DNA of 64,000 nt from positions 1-64,000 of the forward strand of contig NZ_JARXHW010000006.1 of NCBI RefSeq assembly GCF_031127805.1, read 5' to 3'. The notes below the pieces were generated by a model. It worked only from the letters and a program-made list of their open reading frames with translations. It was not told where the DNA came from and did not search any database. Origin of the DNA: Thalassobacterium maritimum (GTDB lineage Bacteria; Verrucomicrobiota; Verrucomicrobiia; Opitutales; Coraliomargaritaceae). This document shows positions 8,362 through 18,305 of the stretch, in pieces. Numbering within the stretch: position 1 is the first letter of the stretch; every line of letters begins with the position of its first letter. The translations under genes were made by a program, and so were the position numbers.

Positions 8362-11300
8362 AATTCACCTCCTTCTAATTGATTGAGAAAGCCATCGATC
8401 GTCTCAATAGCACTCAAACACTTGGTGGATATCGTATCGATAGATGGCGGTGCCGTCGCCAAGCGTTCGTCAGCTTTGGACGTAGTTTGTGTTAAGAATT
8501 CCTCATAAGCATCGAAAACCTTACGCGTTGTCAGTATAGTTTTATCATCGACTTTTGATACTGCGGATAGTTGCTGGCCAAAATCTGAAGATTCCGAAAT
8601 TTTACGAATCAGCGAGACGCTCTCCTTTGTTTTACATTCAGATAAACTTCTAACTAAAGCTCGCAATTGCTCATATTGATAGTTCTTGCAATTATACACC
8701 TGTTGCTGATTCGCCTGCGTTAAAGTATTCAAAAACTCAGACTGCACCTGCTGTGAATCAAACTCTTCTCCGAGCCATTCTATAACGTCATCCATCCATA
8801 AGGATAAAAAACCTCCTCGCTCTTCAATGGATTTATCAAGTGTATTTTTAAGTGTGCGAACATGTTCACGCACTTGAGGCAGGTCCCGGAAGAGTGTGGT
8901 ATCCAGATCATCTGGCAACTTCCACGTTTTTCTTGTCTCGCGAATGACTCCAATCAGAAACGAAGCATCCACTGCAAGCACCTTACTACCATCTCCTTGC
9001 CGAGCAGATGTATACTTCTTTAATACATCAATCAACGCAGGGCGAATATGTGAAATAGATGTGCATAGTTCCCCCCATTTCCCACTGACAGTATCAGATA
9101 AAGGTTCATTCAGTTTGTAAATTGAAGCGATATTATCGGAGTCAGTGTTCGTGGATGCACCATCCACATTTAGGATCCTTGAACCGATTAAAAGAGAATG
9201 GCACACCAGAGTTACCGCACTACGACTAAGGCCATGCGAACGCTTCATCAGTGAGACCTCCGCCTCTCTTGACATGCAGTCGATTAGGTTAAAATACGAA
9301 CAATAATCATTCTCCGCGCCATCATAATCCCAAGACTTATGCTCATGATATCTTACGACTGCATTAATTGCTGCGAAAAATTGGTCATTTAACTCCGGAA
9401 CATTTAAATCCTCATCGCGAGCGGCATACGCCAAGACATCATCTACCTTAGGGTTTCCGATAGTTACGTTTGGCAAAAAGATCTTAGTCTTATCGAGCGT
9501 TGGCTTTTCTATTAATAACGAATTCCAGTCTACATGCTCTCGGATTGCTTCAACGAGATAGCCACGTATTGCGGATGCATCTCCAGACTTTAAAATCTTA
9601 TTTTCGCGCCAATTTACGATCTTTTGCGCCCAATCAGATTGTGGTGGCGGTGGTGGTCTTTCACCACATGCACCAAAATGTTTCTTGTTACACTTTGGAC
9701 AAAGTGGCACTTCACACGGGCCATCGTGGTAACAATTACACTTCTTACAAAATGGTGGCGGTGCCACAGACCAATCTATAGCAGTCAAATTGAAGCAACT
9801 AAACAATCTGGGGTCAAGAGATGCTGCCTGCGCCACACCACGAGGATCATCCCCCCAAAAATAAACAAAAGCCTCTACTCGCTTCTTTTCATCAACGACG
9901 GCACGGCGACTAATTTCAGATGAAACGGTTAAGTCTAATTTGTTCCGGTTAAACTCTTGGAAGTTCTCAGGAGGAAATTGTCCCTGATCAAAGGCACGAC
10001 GATGATCCACTAATGTATCCCGCAACACCCGGTTAATAAGCTTTCGAGGGTTAAATTCAAACTTATCACCCTTTTTGAAGTAATTCTGAACTAACTGACG
10101 AATGACCCCCTTGTTAAATGGAAATAATGAAACACCCGAATCTGAAGTGCCAAATGCCTGAATCAGGTCTACATCATCTTCAGATAATTCTTCCTTAATT
10201 TGCTGATAATAATCAGGCAACCACACGTCTGATTTATCAATGCTAGACAATCCACCATGACGCGTCTCGATCTCAGTCTTCCCCCATCGAGATGCATTCA
10301 AATATCCACCAACAAAATTAGAATAAACCTTAACCGCATCACTCTCACTGGAGAAAGGGAAATCTGAAATATGCCACACATATTGCGCACGCGTCATTAC
10401 AGTTTCTTGACTCAACAAATTGCTGTAGCCTTCTGTCACAGCTAAAGCAGTCCGCATTGTGCATAAAACTTTTTTTCCATCACGAATACCTTCACGAATG
10501 ATAGCATCTAGTAAGCTAAACTGGATGCCTGCCAAAGCCGCGAAGTCTTCAACCAAAAGCACAAGTTCAATATCATCGACAAGTAATTGCTCTCGTATTC
10601 TGACAAAAAGATCTGTTAGCGAACTCCCTCCGAAGTCAAGTAACTCACCAAGCGACTGATCGACTACTTCATTTAAGAAATAAATGGCATCAGAACGGTT
10701 CTTCCCATTTTGCTGTTTCAAGACATTCAGATATATCCTAACAGGCCCTGAGACTTCGCTCAGATTAACGTCATCTCCAAATTCAAGATCCTCCTCTCTA
10801 AACATATTCTGAGGTCCATCTACATCAGCAGAACCATTAATATACCGTGATGCAATGCGAGCCAGAACGCCTAATTCACCCGACTTATCGTAAGCCGCAA
10901 AGTGAGCCTTCAGAGTTGGATCTCCAAGAAGTGACGGAAGGCATTGCGGAGAACAGTGAGTCATCCGTTTCCGATCATTTTCTCGCTCATTACCACTAGC
11001 GATTCGCTCACGCGCCGCTCTAAAATTACGTTCAAGCGCAACGATTAGTTTCGACAGCAAACCGTAAGTCGCGTCGTCCAACTCCTTCGGCATACTTGCT
11101 GAAGATAATTCTTCATGCAGTTTCCGGTAAGTTCCTGACGTCTCAATTAAATCACAGAGAATCAAGTTGAGGACGGACTTTAAACTAGCACTCTTGGGGA
11201 TACGAACAACATGACGTTTAACCCCATCTTGACGCCCTCGTAAATGAGCATCTAACCAGCGAATCATATGAGACTTACCCACACCTGAACTACCAACAAT

Positions 11301-11531
11301 TGGTAGAAGCAGTGTCCCGGAAGGTAGATCATCAGACAGAAACGCTTCTAGCAAATCCTTCTCCTTTACATCTTTAGTATTGCTATTCGTAGCGCTAAAC
11401 GTCGTTCGCGTTAACCGCATCGGTTGATGAACTGCTAAAAAGACGGCGTTAGACGCGGATTCAGCTTCTGTAGTCAGGCACTCCAAGCAATTTGCTGAAG
11501 AGGGCCATAAATCTATAAGAGATTTCGGCAT
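8358..11531 (-). CDS. dpdH: DpdH-like P-loop ATPase with two zinc-knuckle-like motifs
   Basis: This is a 1057-residue ATPase. Walker A is GSSGVGKS at residues 80-87, and a likely Walker B lies in the hydrophobic run LVLLVEDFAAL, giving the look of a STAND or ORC-type ATPase. Around residues 592-628 two consecutive CX2CX3HX3C units (C595-C598-H602-C606 and C611-C614-H618-C622) sit between proline runs and should bind zinc. The C-terminal third is helical. I chose the ATG at 11531, 4 bp after the dpdG stop. A longer frame reaching 11582 would overlap dpdG by 47 bp and begins with an unlikely hydrophobic stretch. Position and size match DpdH of Dpd islands, which belongs to the restriction genes. 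Confidence 0.75.
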   Translation of the reverse strand: MPKSLIDLWPSSANCLECLTTEAESASNAVFLAVHQPMRLTRTTFSATNSNTKDVKEKDLLEAFLSDDLPSGTLLLPIVGSSGVGKSHMIRWLDAHLRGRQDGVKRHVVRIPKSASLKSVLNLILCDLIETSGTYRKLHEELSSASMPKELDDATYGLLSKLIVALERNFRAARERIASGNERENDRKRMTHCSPQCLPSLLGDPTLKAHFAAYDKSGELGVLARIASRYINGSADVDGPQNMFREEDLEFGDDVNLSEVSGPVRIYLNVLKQQNGKNRSDAIYFLNEVVDQSLGELLDFGGSSLTDLFVRIREQLLVDDIELVLLVEDFAALAGIQFSLLDAIIREGIRDGKKVLCTMRTALAVTEGYSNLLSQETVMTRAQYVWHISDFPFSSESDAVKVYSNFVGGYLNASRWGKTEIETRHGGLSSIDKSDVWLPDYYQQIKEELSEDDVDLIQAFGTSDSGVSLFPFNKGVIRQLVQNYFKKGDKFEFNPRKLINRVLRDTLVDHRRAFDQGQFPPENFQEFNRNKLDLTVSSEISRRAVVDEKKRVEAFVYFWGDDPRGVAQAASLDPRLFSCFNLTAIDWSVAPPPFCKKCNCYHDGPCEVPLCPKCNKKHFGACGERPPPPPQSDWAQKIVNWRENKILKSGDASAIRGYLVEAIREHVDWNSLLIEKPTLDKTKIFLPNVTIGNPKVDDVLAYAARDEDLNVPELNDQFFAAINAVVRYHEHKSWDYDGAENDYCSYFNLIDCMSREAEVSLMKRSHGLSRSAVTLVCHSLLIGSRILNVDGASTNTDSDNIASIYKLNEPLSDTVSGKWGELCTSISHIRPALIDVLKKYTSARQGDGSKVLAVDASFLIGVIRETRKTWKLPDDLDTTLFRDLPQVREHVRTLKNTLDKSIEERGGFLSLWMDDVIEWLGEEFDSQQVQSEFLNTLTQANQQQVYNCKNYQYEQLRALVRSLSECKTKESVSLIRKISESSDFGQQLSAVSKVDDKTILTTRKVFDAYEEFLTQTTSKADERLATAPPSIDTISTKCLSAIETIDGFLNQLEGGEL

Positions 11532-11535
11532 AATC

Positions 11536-12441
11536 TTATATTTTGTTAGAAAGAAGAGTAAGGTGAGAGTAAGTTCCAACAATGGAACCGTTACGCCCAG
11601 TTAAAATCATGCGAACTGGAGCGTCTGATTTATTTTCACATTTTAGAATGCCTAAACTTTCGAGTCTCAAAATCGCACGACTTAGACTTGTAGATAGTTG
11701 CCCCGATGGTTGAGGATGCCACGCATGCTCACCTGTGGCAGTTTTAAGCCGCTCTTCCAAATCATCTCGATATTCGCCACCATCGACGACTGGTAAGCAA
11801 TCAGCCAGTCCTGAGAGAAACTGATCCGCTTGAAGTGTTTTAATTTCACCGAAAACTTGAGGCAATGAATCACGAATTGCATTGGTGGGGTCGATAAGAA
11901 GTGAACCAGATACAGGAAAACGTCCGTTGGATGCAAAACCTAAATAAGTAACCCAATCCTTAAATCCACTCCAACGTGTATCATTTTGTGCAATCAGATT
12001 AGCATCCTCCCCCATTTGATGATGGATTCTTGGTTGTGCTTCGCTCCACGAATTACAATCAAATGTATATACGTCCTGTGCCAACAACCAAGCCGTTGCC
12101 CTACAGAAGTCAGATGCCTTAGAGTCTTCGACTTCCCACAATCGTTGGTTGTTTTCTGATCGAAGAACATGCTCACGCGCTTGCTTCGGCAAAAGATGGA
12201 GGCTACGATCCGCTTTCTTGATATCTTGATTAATTGAAACGCGGTCAGCATTCTTTGTCAGTAGTCCTAAATCACACCATGTATTTAAAGTCTGCCTAGT
12301 TTCTTTAGGATCAACAACCCCGTCAGGAGCACATAAACTGATAATCTTATCATAATCCGTAGGACCTTCTTGCAACAGAAGTTTATAAATTACAGTAAGA
12401 ACGCTTCTGTTCCCATCACCTGGACGATTTAAAATACTCAT
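11536..12441 (-). CDS. dpdG: DpdG-like winged-helix protein
   Basis: This 301-residue protein lacks catalytic motifs. Residues 10-70 look like a winged helix (RSVLTVIYKLLLQEGP, then DPKETRQTLNTWCDLGLLTK), and a second helix-wing segment near residues 255-300 (LSRAILRLESLGILKC) has the same character. It is therefore probably a DNA-binding or protein-docking component. Its start overlaps the dpdF stop by 4 bp (ATGA), and the dpdH start follows its stop closely, so it is made with the two helicases and the ATPase. The DpdG call rests on place between the RecQ-like DpdF and the ATPase DpdH, and on length. It could also act as a transcriptional regulator. Confidence 0.65.
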   Translation of the reverse strand: MSILNRPGDGNRSVLTVIYKLLLQEGPTDYDKIISLCAPDGVVDPKETRQTLNTWCDLGLLTKNADRVSINQDIKKADRSLHLLPKQAREHVLRSENNQRLWEVEDSKASDFCRATAWLLAQDVYTFDCNSWSEAQPRIHHQMGEDANLIAQNDTRWSGFKDWVTYLGFASNGRFPVSGSLLIDPTNAIRDSLPQVFGEIKTLQADQFLSGLADCLPVVDGGEYRDDLEERLKTATGEHAWHPQPSGQLSTSLSRAILRLESLGILKCENKSDAPVRMILTGRNGSIVGTYSHLTLLSNKI

Positions 12442-14960
12442 AACTCTAATTGATTTCTAAATAAGGACAGCCTAACAACAGCAGGAGGTTGAACATCACC
12501 AATAAGTCTCCCAGGATGGCGTGAATCCTGCAGGCCTTCAGGCAGCAAAATAATATGCAATGGACGTTCCACTAAAAACAATTCCTCCGGAAAAATTGAA
12601 CCTACAAAACTAGCGTCCAAAATAGTTAAACACGCCAAAGGCCAACCTCCCGCACCAATACGATCCTCTTCGCCTAAATCACGAATACATACAAAGCGCT
12701 CAGGTTGAGCCTTCTGATGCAACTGAACGAAAGCCTTCGTCCAAAAAACATCAGTCCGAAGTGCGGAAGGAACCACCACTTCACGTATGCCCTGACCGAC
12801 TAAGCGGATCATCAGATCAACTAGTCTAGATTCTTCAATTCCAGGGGGATAAGTAACAAGCAATAGTTTTGTAGATCTAGTTTCAAAAATAGATTCCAAA
12901 GTTTGTGAAACTTTCCAGCCTAATCCCTTAGGAGGATAAACGGGGTATCCATTCTGCCCAACATCAACATCAATACCAACAGTAGCCACCTGATACAACT
13001 TACATAGAATCGCAGTGATTTCTTCGGTTCCCTTCAGGACTTGACTCATGCGAGTCCAGTTAATCCGTGCGTAGTCTAAAGTCTTTGTTCTAGAATTAGC
13101 GATAACAGTATTCCAAAAGTCAGGATCCAAGGTGTCATTGCGTTTAAGTCGAATTGGACAAGTCGACCAATACGTTTCTAAACCCGCTTCCGTCTTCTGC
13201 TTAAAACTTTCATCCGACTCACCGTCGACCTGTAGAAACTCAGGAACTGGACGACTTATAATTTCTAAGGCTCCAGATCTCTCCAGTAATAAAATCGTCT
13301 TAAGGTTCCATTCCTTATTCAGTTCAGAATCCCATGATTTCCCCGGACGTAATGAACGTAGATCTGCAAGGAAAACATCATCTTCTATCCATCGCTCAGG
13401 CTTACGGTCAAACAGACTTTTCCAGCGCTCTAATGCGAGTTCCTCAGTAATCACAGATGGCGTGGAGATTCCATGTGCCGTCTTACTATCTCTATCTGTC
13501 CACAATAACATTGATACAGTCGAATAACCATCACGTCCACCACGTCCGATCTCTTGATAAAAGCGATCAATCGTCTCCGGCACACAAGCGTGTATCACTA
13601 GGCGAATGTCCCCCTTGTCCATCCCTAATCCAAAGGCAGAAGTCGCAACCATGATATCAACTTCATTATCACGCCATTGCTGAATTGCTTGTTCACGCAA
13701 TGGTCCTGTCGTATTTCCATGCACACGCGCAACTCGTTTATACCCTTCATCTTTCAATCGAGTATACCAACGATCGGCTAAGCTTCGTTCAGTCGTATAC
13801 AAAATCACAGGTCTAGGTCCGTGCTTCAAAGTTTCAAGAACACGCTCAGTCTGCTCATTCAATGACATACAGTGCCTTAAGAAATATTGTGGTTCAGGTC
13901 GAAGGTGAACAGATGCAAGCACATCGATGTTTTCTCTTGGACCGTAAAAAGTCGCGATCGATTCAAATGCTTCATCCGTTAATGTCGCCGTCATCAAGAC
14001 AGTCCTAAAACTCCGTCCTTCAGGGCAGATGCTACGTATCTGCCTCCACAATCCTGCCATGGATTGAAACTCAGGTCGGAAACCATTTCCCCATTGCGAA
14101 ATCATATGAGCTTCATCTACAATAAATGCTCGTATAAGCCCACTCTGTGCTGCCACTGCAAGTGAGGTCGACAATGTGCCAACTACGCTCTCCGGAGAGG
14201 CATATAAGATGCGCTGCTGTCCCGAACGGATACGCTCTTTAATTGCTTTTTTATCCGCGGCACTAAGATTCGAGTGCCATGCATCTACGCACAAGCCATC
14301 GCAATGCTTCTTCGCCTCGTGCATTTGATCGTATGCTAAAGCAATCGTAGGAACAACAACAATAGAGACACCAAGATCTGGACCAAACAACGCCGCAGAC
14401 AAACCAACTAAACTCTTCCCAGAACCAGTCGGCAACACGACGACATTGATCGAATCTTGCTTTGACAATGCAACAGCACGAATAACGTCCCGTTGCGCAC
14501 AAGAAAGATACTCAGTGATGCCAAAGCGATCTGTCACTGCCGGATCACATGGCACCTTCTTCTCTAGCCTTACTGGCTTACCCTCTTCTACCAAATGAAA
14601 AGGGCTGGGATTGGGATGATCTAACCAACTTGGTGACCAATCATCTGCCTCAACAATTTGAAAGCCCATTTTAGGTGATGTCCCAATAGAACAACCATGG
14701 CTTTCCCAAATCCCCCGACTCGGCCACGGCAATTCAATAGGAACCCACAGACGAGCAATAACTCCTCGACTAACAGACTCACACCGTAGAACGAAGCGAA
14801 TAAGCCCAGCCAAATCAACATCTCCGACTAGAGCAGACTCCTCTTGTAGTGCCTTTAATGCTATGCGCAGACGTTCACAGTGATGTCCTTCAAAAGCCTC
14901 AGAAGGAACCACTTGATCGGGCCAATTCCTTAAAATTTGACTGATTATTTCAAAACTCAT
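12438..14960 (-). CDS. dpdF: DpdF, RecQ-like ATP-dependent DNA helicase
   Basis: This is an 840-residue superfamily 2 helicase. Walker A is PTGSGKS at residues 177-183, DEAH lies at 282-285 followed by MISQWG as in RecQ proteins, and the second RecA domain carries ATSAFGLGMDKGDIR and the motif VI stretch QEIGRGGRDG. About 150 residues precede the helicase core, and a C-terminal extension of about 270 residues has no motif I recognise. The typical RecQ zinc domain and HRDC domain are not evident. It overlaps the dpdE stop and the dpdG start by 4 bp each. In the Dpd system this helicase belongs to the genes needed for attacking DNA that lacks the 7-deazaguanine mark. Confidence 0.85.
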   Translation of the reverse strand: MSFEIISQILRNWPDQVVPSEAFEGHHCERLRIALKALQEESALVGDVDLAGLIRFVLRCESVSRGVIARLWVPIELPWPSRGIWESHGCSIGTSPKMGFQIVEADDWSPSWLDHPNPSPFHLVEEGKPVRLEKKVPCDPAVTDRFGITEYLSCAQRDVIRAVALSKQDSINVVVLPTGSGKSLVGLSAALFGPDLGVSIVVVPTIALAYDQMHEAKKHCDGLCVDAWHSNLSAADKKAIKERIRSGQQRILYASPESVVGTLSTSLAVAAQSGLIRAFIVDEAHMISQWGNGFRPEFQSMAGLWRQIRSICPEGRSFRTVLMTATLTDEAFESIATFYGPRENIDVLASVHLRPEPQYFLRHCMSLNEQTERVLETLKHGPRPVILYTTERSLADRWYTRLKDEGYKRVARVHGNTTGPLREQAIQQWRDNEVDIMVATSAFGLGMDKGDIRLVIHACVPETIDRFYQEIGRGGRDGYSTVSMLLWTDRDSKTAHGISTPSVITEELALERWKSLFDRKPERWIEDDVFLADLRSLRPGKSWDSELNKEWNLKTILLLERSGALEIISRPVPEFLQVDGESDESFKQKTEAGLETYWSTCPIRLKRNDTLDPDFWNTVIANSRTKTLDYARINWTRMSQVLKGTEEITAILCKLYQVATVGIDVDVGQNGYPVYPPKGLGWKVSQTLESIFETRSTKLLLVTYPPGIEESRLVDLMIRLVGQGIREVVVPSALRTDVFWTKAFVQLHQKAQPERFVCIRDLGEEDRIGAGGWPLACLTILDASFVGSIFPEELFLVERPLHIILLPEGLQDSRHPGRLIGDVQPPAVVRLSLFRNQLEL

Positions 14961-17900
14961 TCCTCATTACCTGGGAAAGGGTATCCAGCGAGGAACACAA
15001 CGCCTGCTGCATCCAAGCGTAAATTCGGTTGCTTCACACCACTCATCAAAGCACCTCGCATTTGCATCTCTTGCATCAATTCAGCCTCTGCATGAGTCAA
15101 TTCGGCTTCTGTGTATGCCGATTCTCGAAGTGCATCGATACGACTCTGAAACTGCCCTTGAACAATCGTAGTTTGCTTTTTCAAACGATCAACGGAAGCT
15201 TGAATTAATTGCGGCAAATCTAACTCACGGATCATCACATCTTTGGCATGAGAACAGGCCGTCCTACATAATTCAGGCCAGCCTTCGGCATTGAAAAAAG
15301 GTTGCTTCTGGACAACATCCCAACGTTTCGGATTTATATTCTTATCAGCTCTCCCACTAGAATAAGCTGGGGCCAATTCTGACAATACCTCAGTCGTTAC
15401 AACATCAAAGTCCTCGTTCAACCATATCGAGCGAGTAATCGGAGATAAAATCGAATCACCACGCCGCTTTAACTCAACCGCACCAAGTGAACCACTGTCC
15501 TTCGACAATTCCCCTCCTGCCTCATTGCCCAATTCGATGAGGAAATCAAAACGGAAATAAGTTTGGACGTCACCGACAGGGACACTCTCTGAATGACGCC
15601 AGAATGCAAAAGCGATTCCTCGATCGTCCCAGCGAAGATAGCGATGCAAGCAATCGACCAAACTGTTTCCGATACGTGCTAAACCTACATTCCTACAGCG
15701 AGAGGTCTCCCGATTATAAGACATTGGCCATGTTAAAGGCCCATGGAATTTCTCATGCTTAGCTTCTTTCTGAATACACGATTCAAACCAATTAACAAAA
15801 TCACGCGTAGATACTAAGCTTGGCTTACGAGAATCGCTCGAAACGTAATAATAACGCACAACAGCACTATCGCGAGGTCCATCGTCACCAACTCGAATAA
15901 ACTGTAGACGATTCACCAACCACGACTCTAATACACGCTGAAAATCATTCTGATCTTCAAAGTCCTCAATTTGTTGAGTCAAGTCAGGCCCATCCTCAAA
16001 AGAAAAGACCTCAATCGCATCTAAGGCATCTTGAGCTCGAATCTGACGCAACTCATTCATGAGAGTTCCACTCTCTCCTTTTAATTCTTCCGATGAATCA
16101 AGTATGCATTGGACACCTTCATTTAGTAGTAAACCCGACATCTTCGACACTGATTCACCCACCACATACTGCAATGCTGCAATAGACCTAGAAAAGACCT
16201 CATAAGCATCGTTAAGGCAACTGAACCATGCTGCATGATAAGGGCACTCTTGAGGGAGTAAAGACAGAGACTCCACAGGAAAACCAACACCAAATCGATC
16301 TAATCGTCCAATTCTCTGTTCGATTCGATTAGGTAGCATCGGCAAATCGCCATGAACGATACAGGTCCGACCGCCCTGTAAATTCAATCCTTCTTCTGCC
16401 TTATAATCACAAACTAGCACAGCAGGTATTTGATCACCTTTAAAAGCCTCCCAGTCACTCTCACTTGTATGATGACGATAGACAGGCTCTTTATGTAAGT
16501 CCTCAAGAAAAGCATATACTTCATCTGCATAACTTGGACTCGTTACAAAAACGACGACACGTTTCCCATCATCCAATTGCTCAGAAACAAGATCATCCAG
16601 AGCATCCAAACGCGGTTCATGGATATCATCATATCCGTTTAAGATTTCAAGAATCCCAAGCAACAACTCACGCTCCTCTGGAAAAGTATCAGTTATGCTA
16701 AGTAGCTTAAATTCGTCTAATCCGAGAAGAGGCCCCCACTCTCCAGATTGCGCTACCTCCAGCTTTAAACGCATAGAAATAAAACACTTCAGAGCATTTA
16801 AGTCACAGAGGACAAGCTCCAACAATACCCCGAACATTTGGTTCAAGCATTTCGACTGCGAAGACTCTTCTTCACCCCAAACATGAGCAGACGCACTCAC
16901 ACGCCAGGACTCAAGATGTCCTTCAACTAAACGATAAACATCGTCCTCATACTCAACTGTCCGAATACCATCTCTTCCGGGAAGAAGGCCTTCAAGTTCC
17001 TCAGATCTCCGATTACGAAGCAAACGTCGATGTAACCGATATGTCTCGCTGAGATGGACACGGACAGCACGAATGATAGCTCTTCTTTCCGGAGAGTTAT
17101 CATCCACGTCAAATCCGAGGTATGGCCTCAACTGAACCAACAATGTTAGCAAACGTGAATCATTGGGAAACATGTCAGATAATTCATCAGCCATGCCCTC
17201 CAAAAAAAGTCCCATTTGATCTTCTGTAAATGCATGAAATTTATCAGCAAGATCCTGGCGTTTATCAACCTTCTGCCGAAATGCCTCTTTCTGACCAAGA
17301 TCATAAACTGCTGGGTCTAAGAGGTGTAGAAGCGCAAGGAAGCCATCCTCATTACGACGAACCGGAGTTGCCGACAGCAATAACAATCGAGGCGTATGAA
17401 CTGGATTCGAAAACCGGGATAATGCCAAGTAGCGCTCTCTCAATGGATCTCCTGCCTCAAGATCCCAGCCCATTACAGCTTGGTGCGCCTCATCAACAAT
17501 AAGGAATCCCGCATCAATGCCATCTAACAGTGTCGGATCACCTGCCAAATCTTCCAAAGAGATGAAATCAACTTGATGCCCAAACTCGACACCGATCTGA
17601 CAGCGATCTCTTAGTTCAACAATCCACTGATCAATCAATGCTTCTGGAACTACAATGACAGAATCATGTTTGTCAGGATGATCTAAGATATACTGCCGCA
17701 GTATTAGACCAGCTTCAATGGTCTTCCCCAGACCGACCTCATCAGCCAATAAATAGCGCTGAACAGGATCTTCGAGAACTCGTCGCACAACTTCAACTTG
17801 ATGACGTTCCAATGAGACCGGGGCAGACAGCAAAGTAGACATCCCTGAACAAGCTGCACGCTGCTTTACAAGCGCAGCGAGTAAGTCAGATCTAGCACCA

Positions 17901-18277
17901 TGAAAGTAAGGTGTTTCTGTCAATCGATAAGCCAGATGCTCACAAGGATCATCAATCGGCATATTCCATCGAGTCAGAACATCTTTCTCTGGCAGCTTAA
18001 TTTTAACCTGATTCGGTAGAGCAATAAAACAATCTTCATCGATATGCCCATCAATACGTCCAATACGCCAGCAACCAGAGTTCTGGTCAAAAAAGTAAGC
18101 ACGTGTTTGAGGGTCTAAGTGAACTCTACGCACGTCCGATTTATCCACCCATACTGTTTTACGGTCATCACAAGTTGGTGAGTCAAAATACTCAATTTCA
18201 ACGAGTTCATCGCTACGAGACAGTAATTTCCCGATGCCAAAATCAGAATGAGTAGTGGAGAGAAGAAAACAGGACAT
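14957..18277 (-). CDS. dpdE: DpdE, SNF2-family (RapA-like) helicase
   Basis: This is a 1106-residue SNF2-type translocase. The N-terminal 100 residues form a small beta-rich region. Walker A is DEVGLGKT at residues 179-186, DEAH lies at 262-265, SATPVRRNEDG is motif III, and EQRIGRLDRFG near residue 690 is motif VI, close to the HepA/RapA pattern. A helical C-terminal region follows. I chose the ATG at 18277, which gives MSCFLLSTTHSDFGIGKLLS just after the folE2 stop. The open frame extends to 18361 but would overlap folE2 by 56 bp. It is the first restriction-type gene after the preQ0 pathway genes, and it overlaps dpdF by 4 bp. Confidence 0.85.
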   Translation of the reverse strand: MSCFLLSTTHSDFGIGKLLSRSDELVEIEYFDSPTCDDRKTVWVDKSDVRRVHLDPQTRAYFFDQNSGCWRIGRIDGHIDEDCFIALPNQVKIKLPEKDVLTRWNMPIDDPCEHLAYRLTETPYFHGARSDLLAALVKQRAACSGMSTLLSAPVSLERHQVEVVRRVLEDPVQRYLLADEVGLGKTIEAGLILRQYILDHPDKHDSVIVVPEALIDQWIVELRDRCQIGVEFGHQVDFISLEDLAGDPTLLDGIDAGFLIVDEAHQAVMGWDLEAGDPLRERYLALSRFSNPVHTPRLLLLSATPVRRNEDGFLALLHLLDPAVYDLGQKEAFRQKVDKRQDLADKFHAFTEDQMGLFLEGMADELSDMFPNDSRLLTLLVQLRPYLGFDVDDNSPERRAIIRAVRVHLSETYRLHRRLLRNRRSEELEGLLPGRDGIRTVEYEDDVYRLVEGHLESWRVSASAHVWGEEESSQSKCLNQMFGVLLELVLCDLNALKCFISMRLKLEVAQSGEWGPLLGLDEFKLLSITDTFPEERELLLGILEILNGYDDIHEPRLDALDDLVSEQLDDGKRVVVFVTSPSYADEVYAFLEDLHKEPVYRHHTSESDWEAFKGDQIPAVLVCDYKAEEGLNLQGGRTCIVHGDLPMLPNRIEQRIGRLDRFGVGFPVESLSLLPQECPYHAAWFSCLNDAYEVFSRSIAALQYVVGESVSKMSGLLLNEGVQCILDSSEELKGESGTLMNELRQIRAQDALDAIEVFSFEDGPDLTQQIEDFEDQNDFQRVLESWLVNRLQFIRVGDDGPRDSAVVRYYYVSSDSRKPSLVSTRDFVNWFESCIQKEAKHEKFHGPLTWPMSYNRETSRCRNVGLARIGNSLVDCLHRYLRWDDRGIAFAFWRHSESVPVGDVQTYFRFDFLIELGNEAGGELSKDSGSLGAVELKRRGDSILSPITRSIWLNEDFDVVTTEVLSELAPAYSSGRADKNINPKRWDVVQKQPFFNAEGWPELCRTACSHAKDVMIRELDLPQLIQASVDRLKKQTTIVQGQFQSRIDALRESAYTEAELTHAEAELMQEMQMRGALMSGVKQPNLRLDAAGVVFLAGYPFPGNEE

Positions 18278-18305
18278 TTGGGGTATAGTCTGATTCGATT
18301 TAACA

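Noticed and set aside
8358..11582. Start of dpdH at 11582
   Set aside because: It would overlap dpdG by 47 bp and add a hydrophobic stretch not expected in a cytosolic ATPase; the ATG at 11531 lies just after the dpdG stop.
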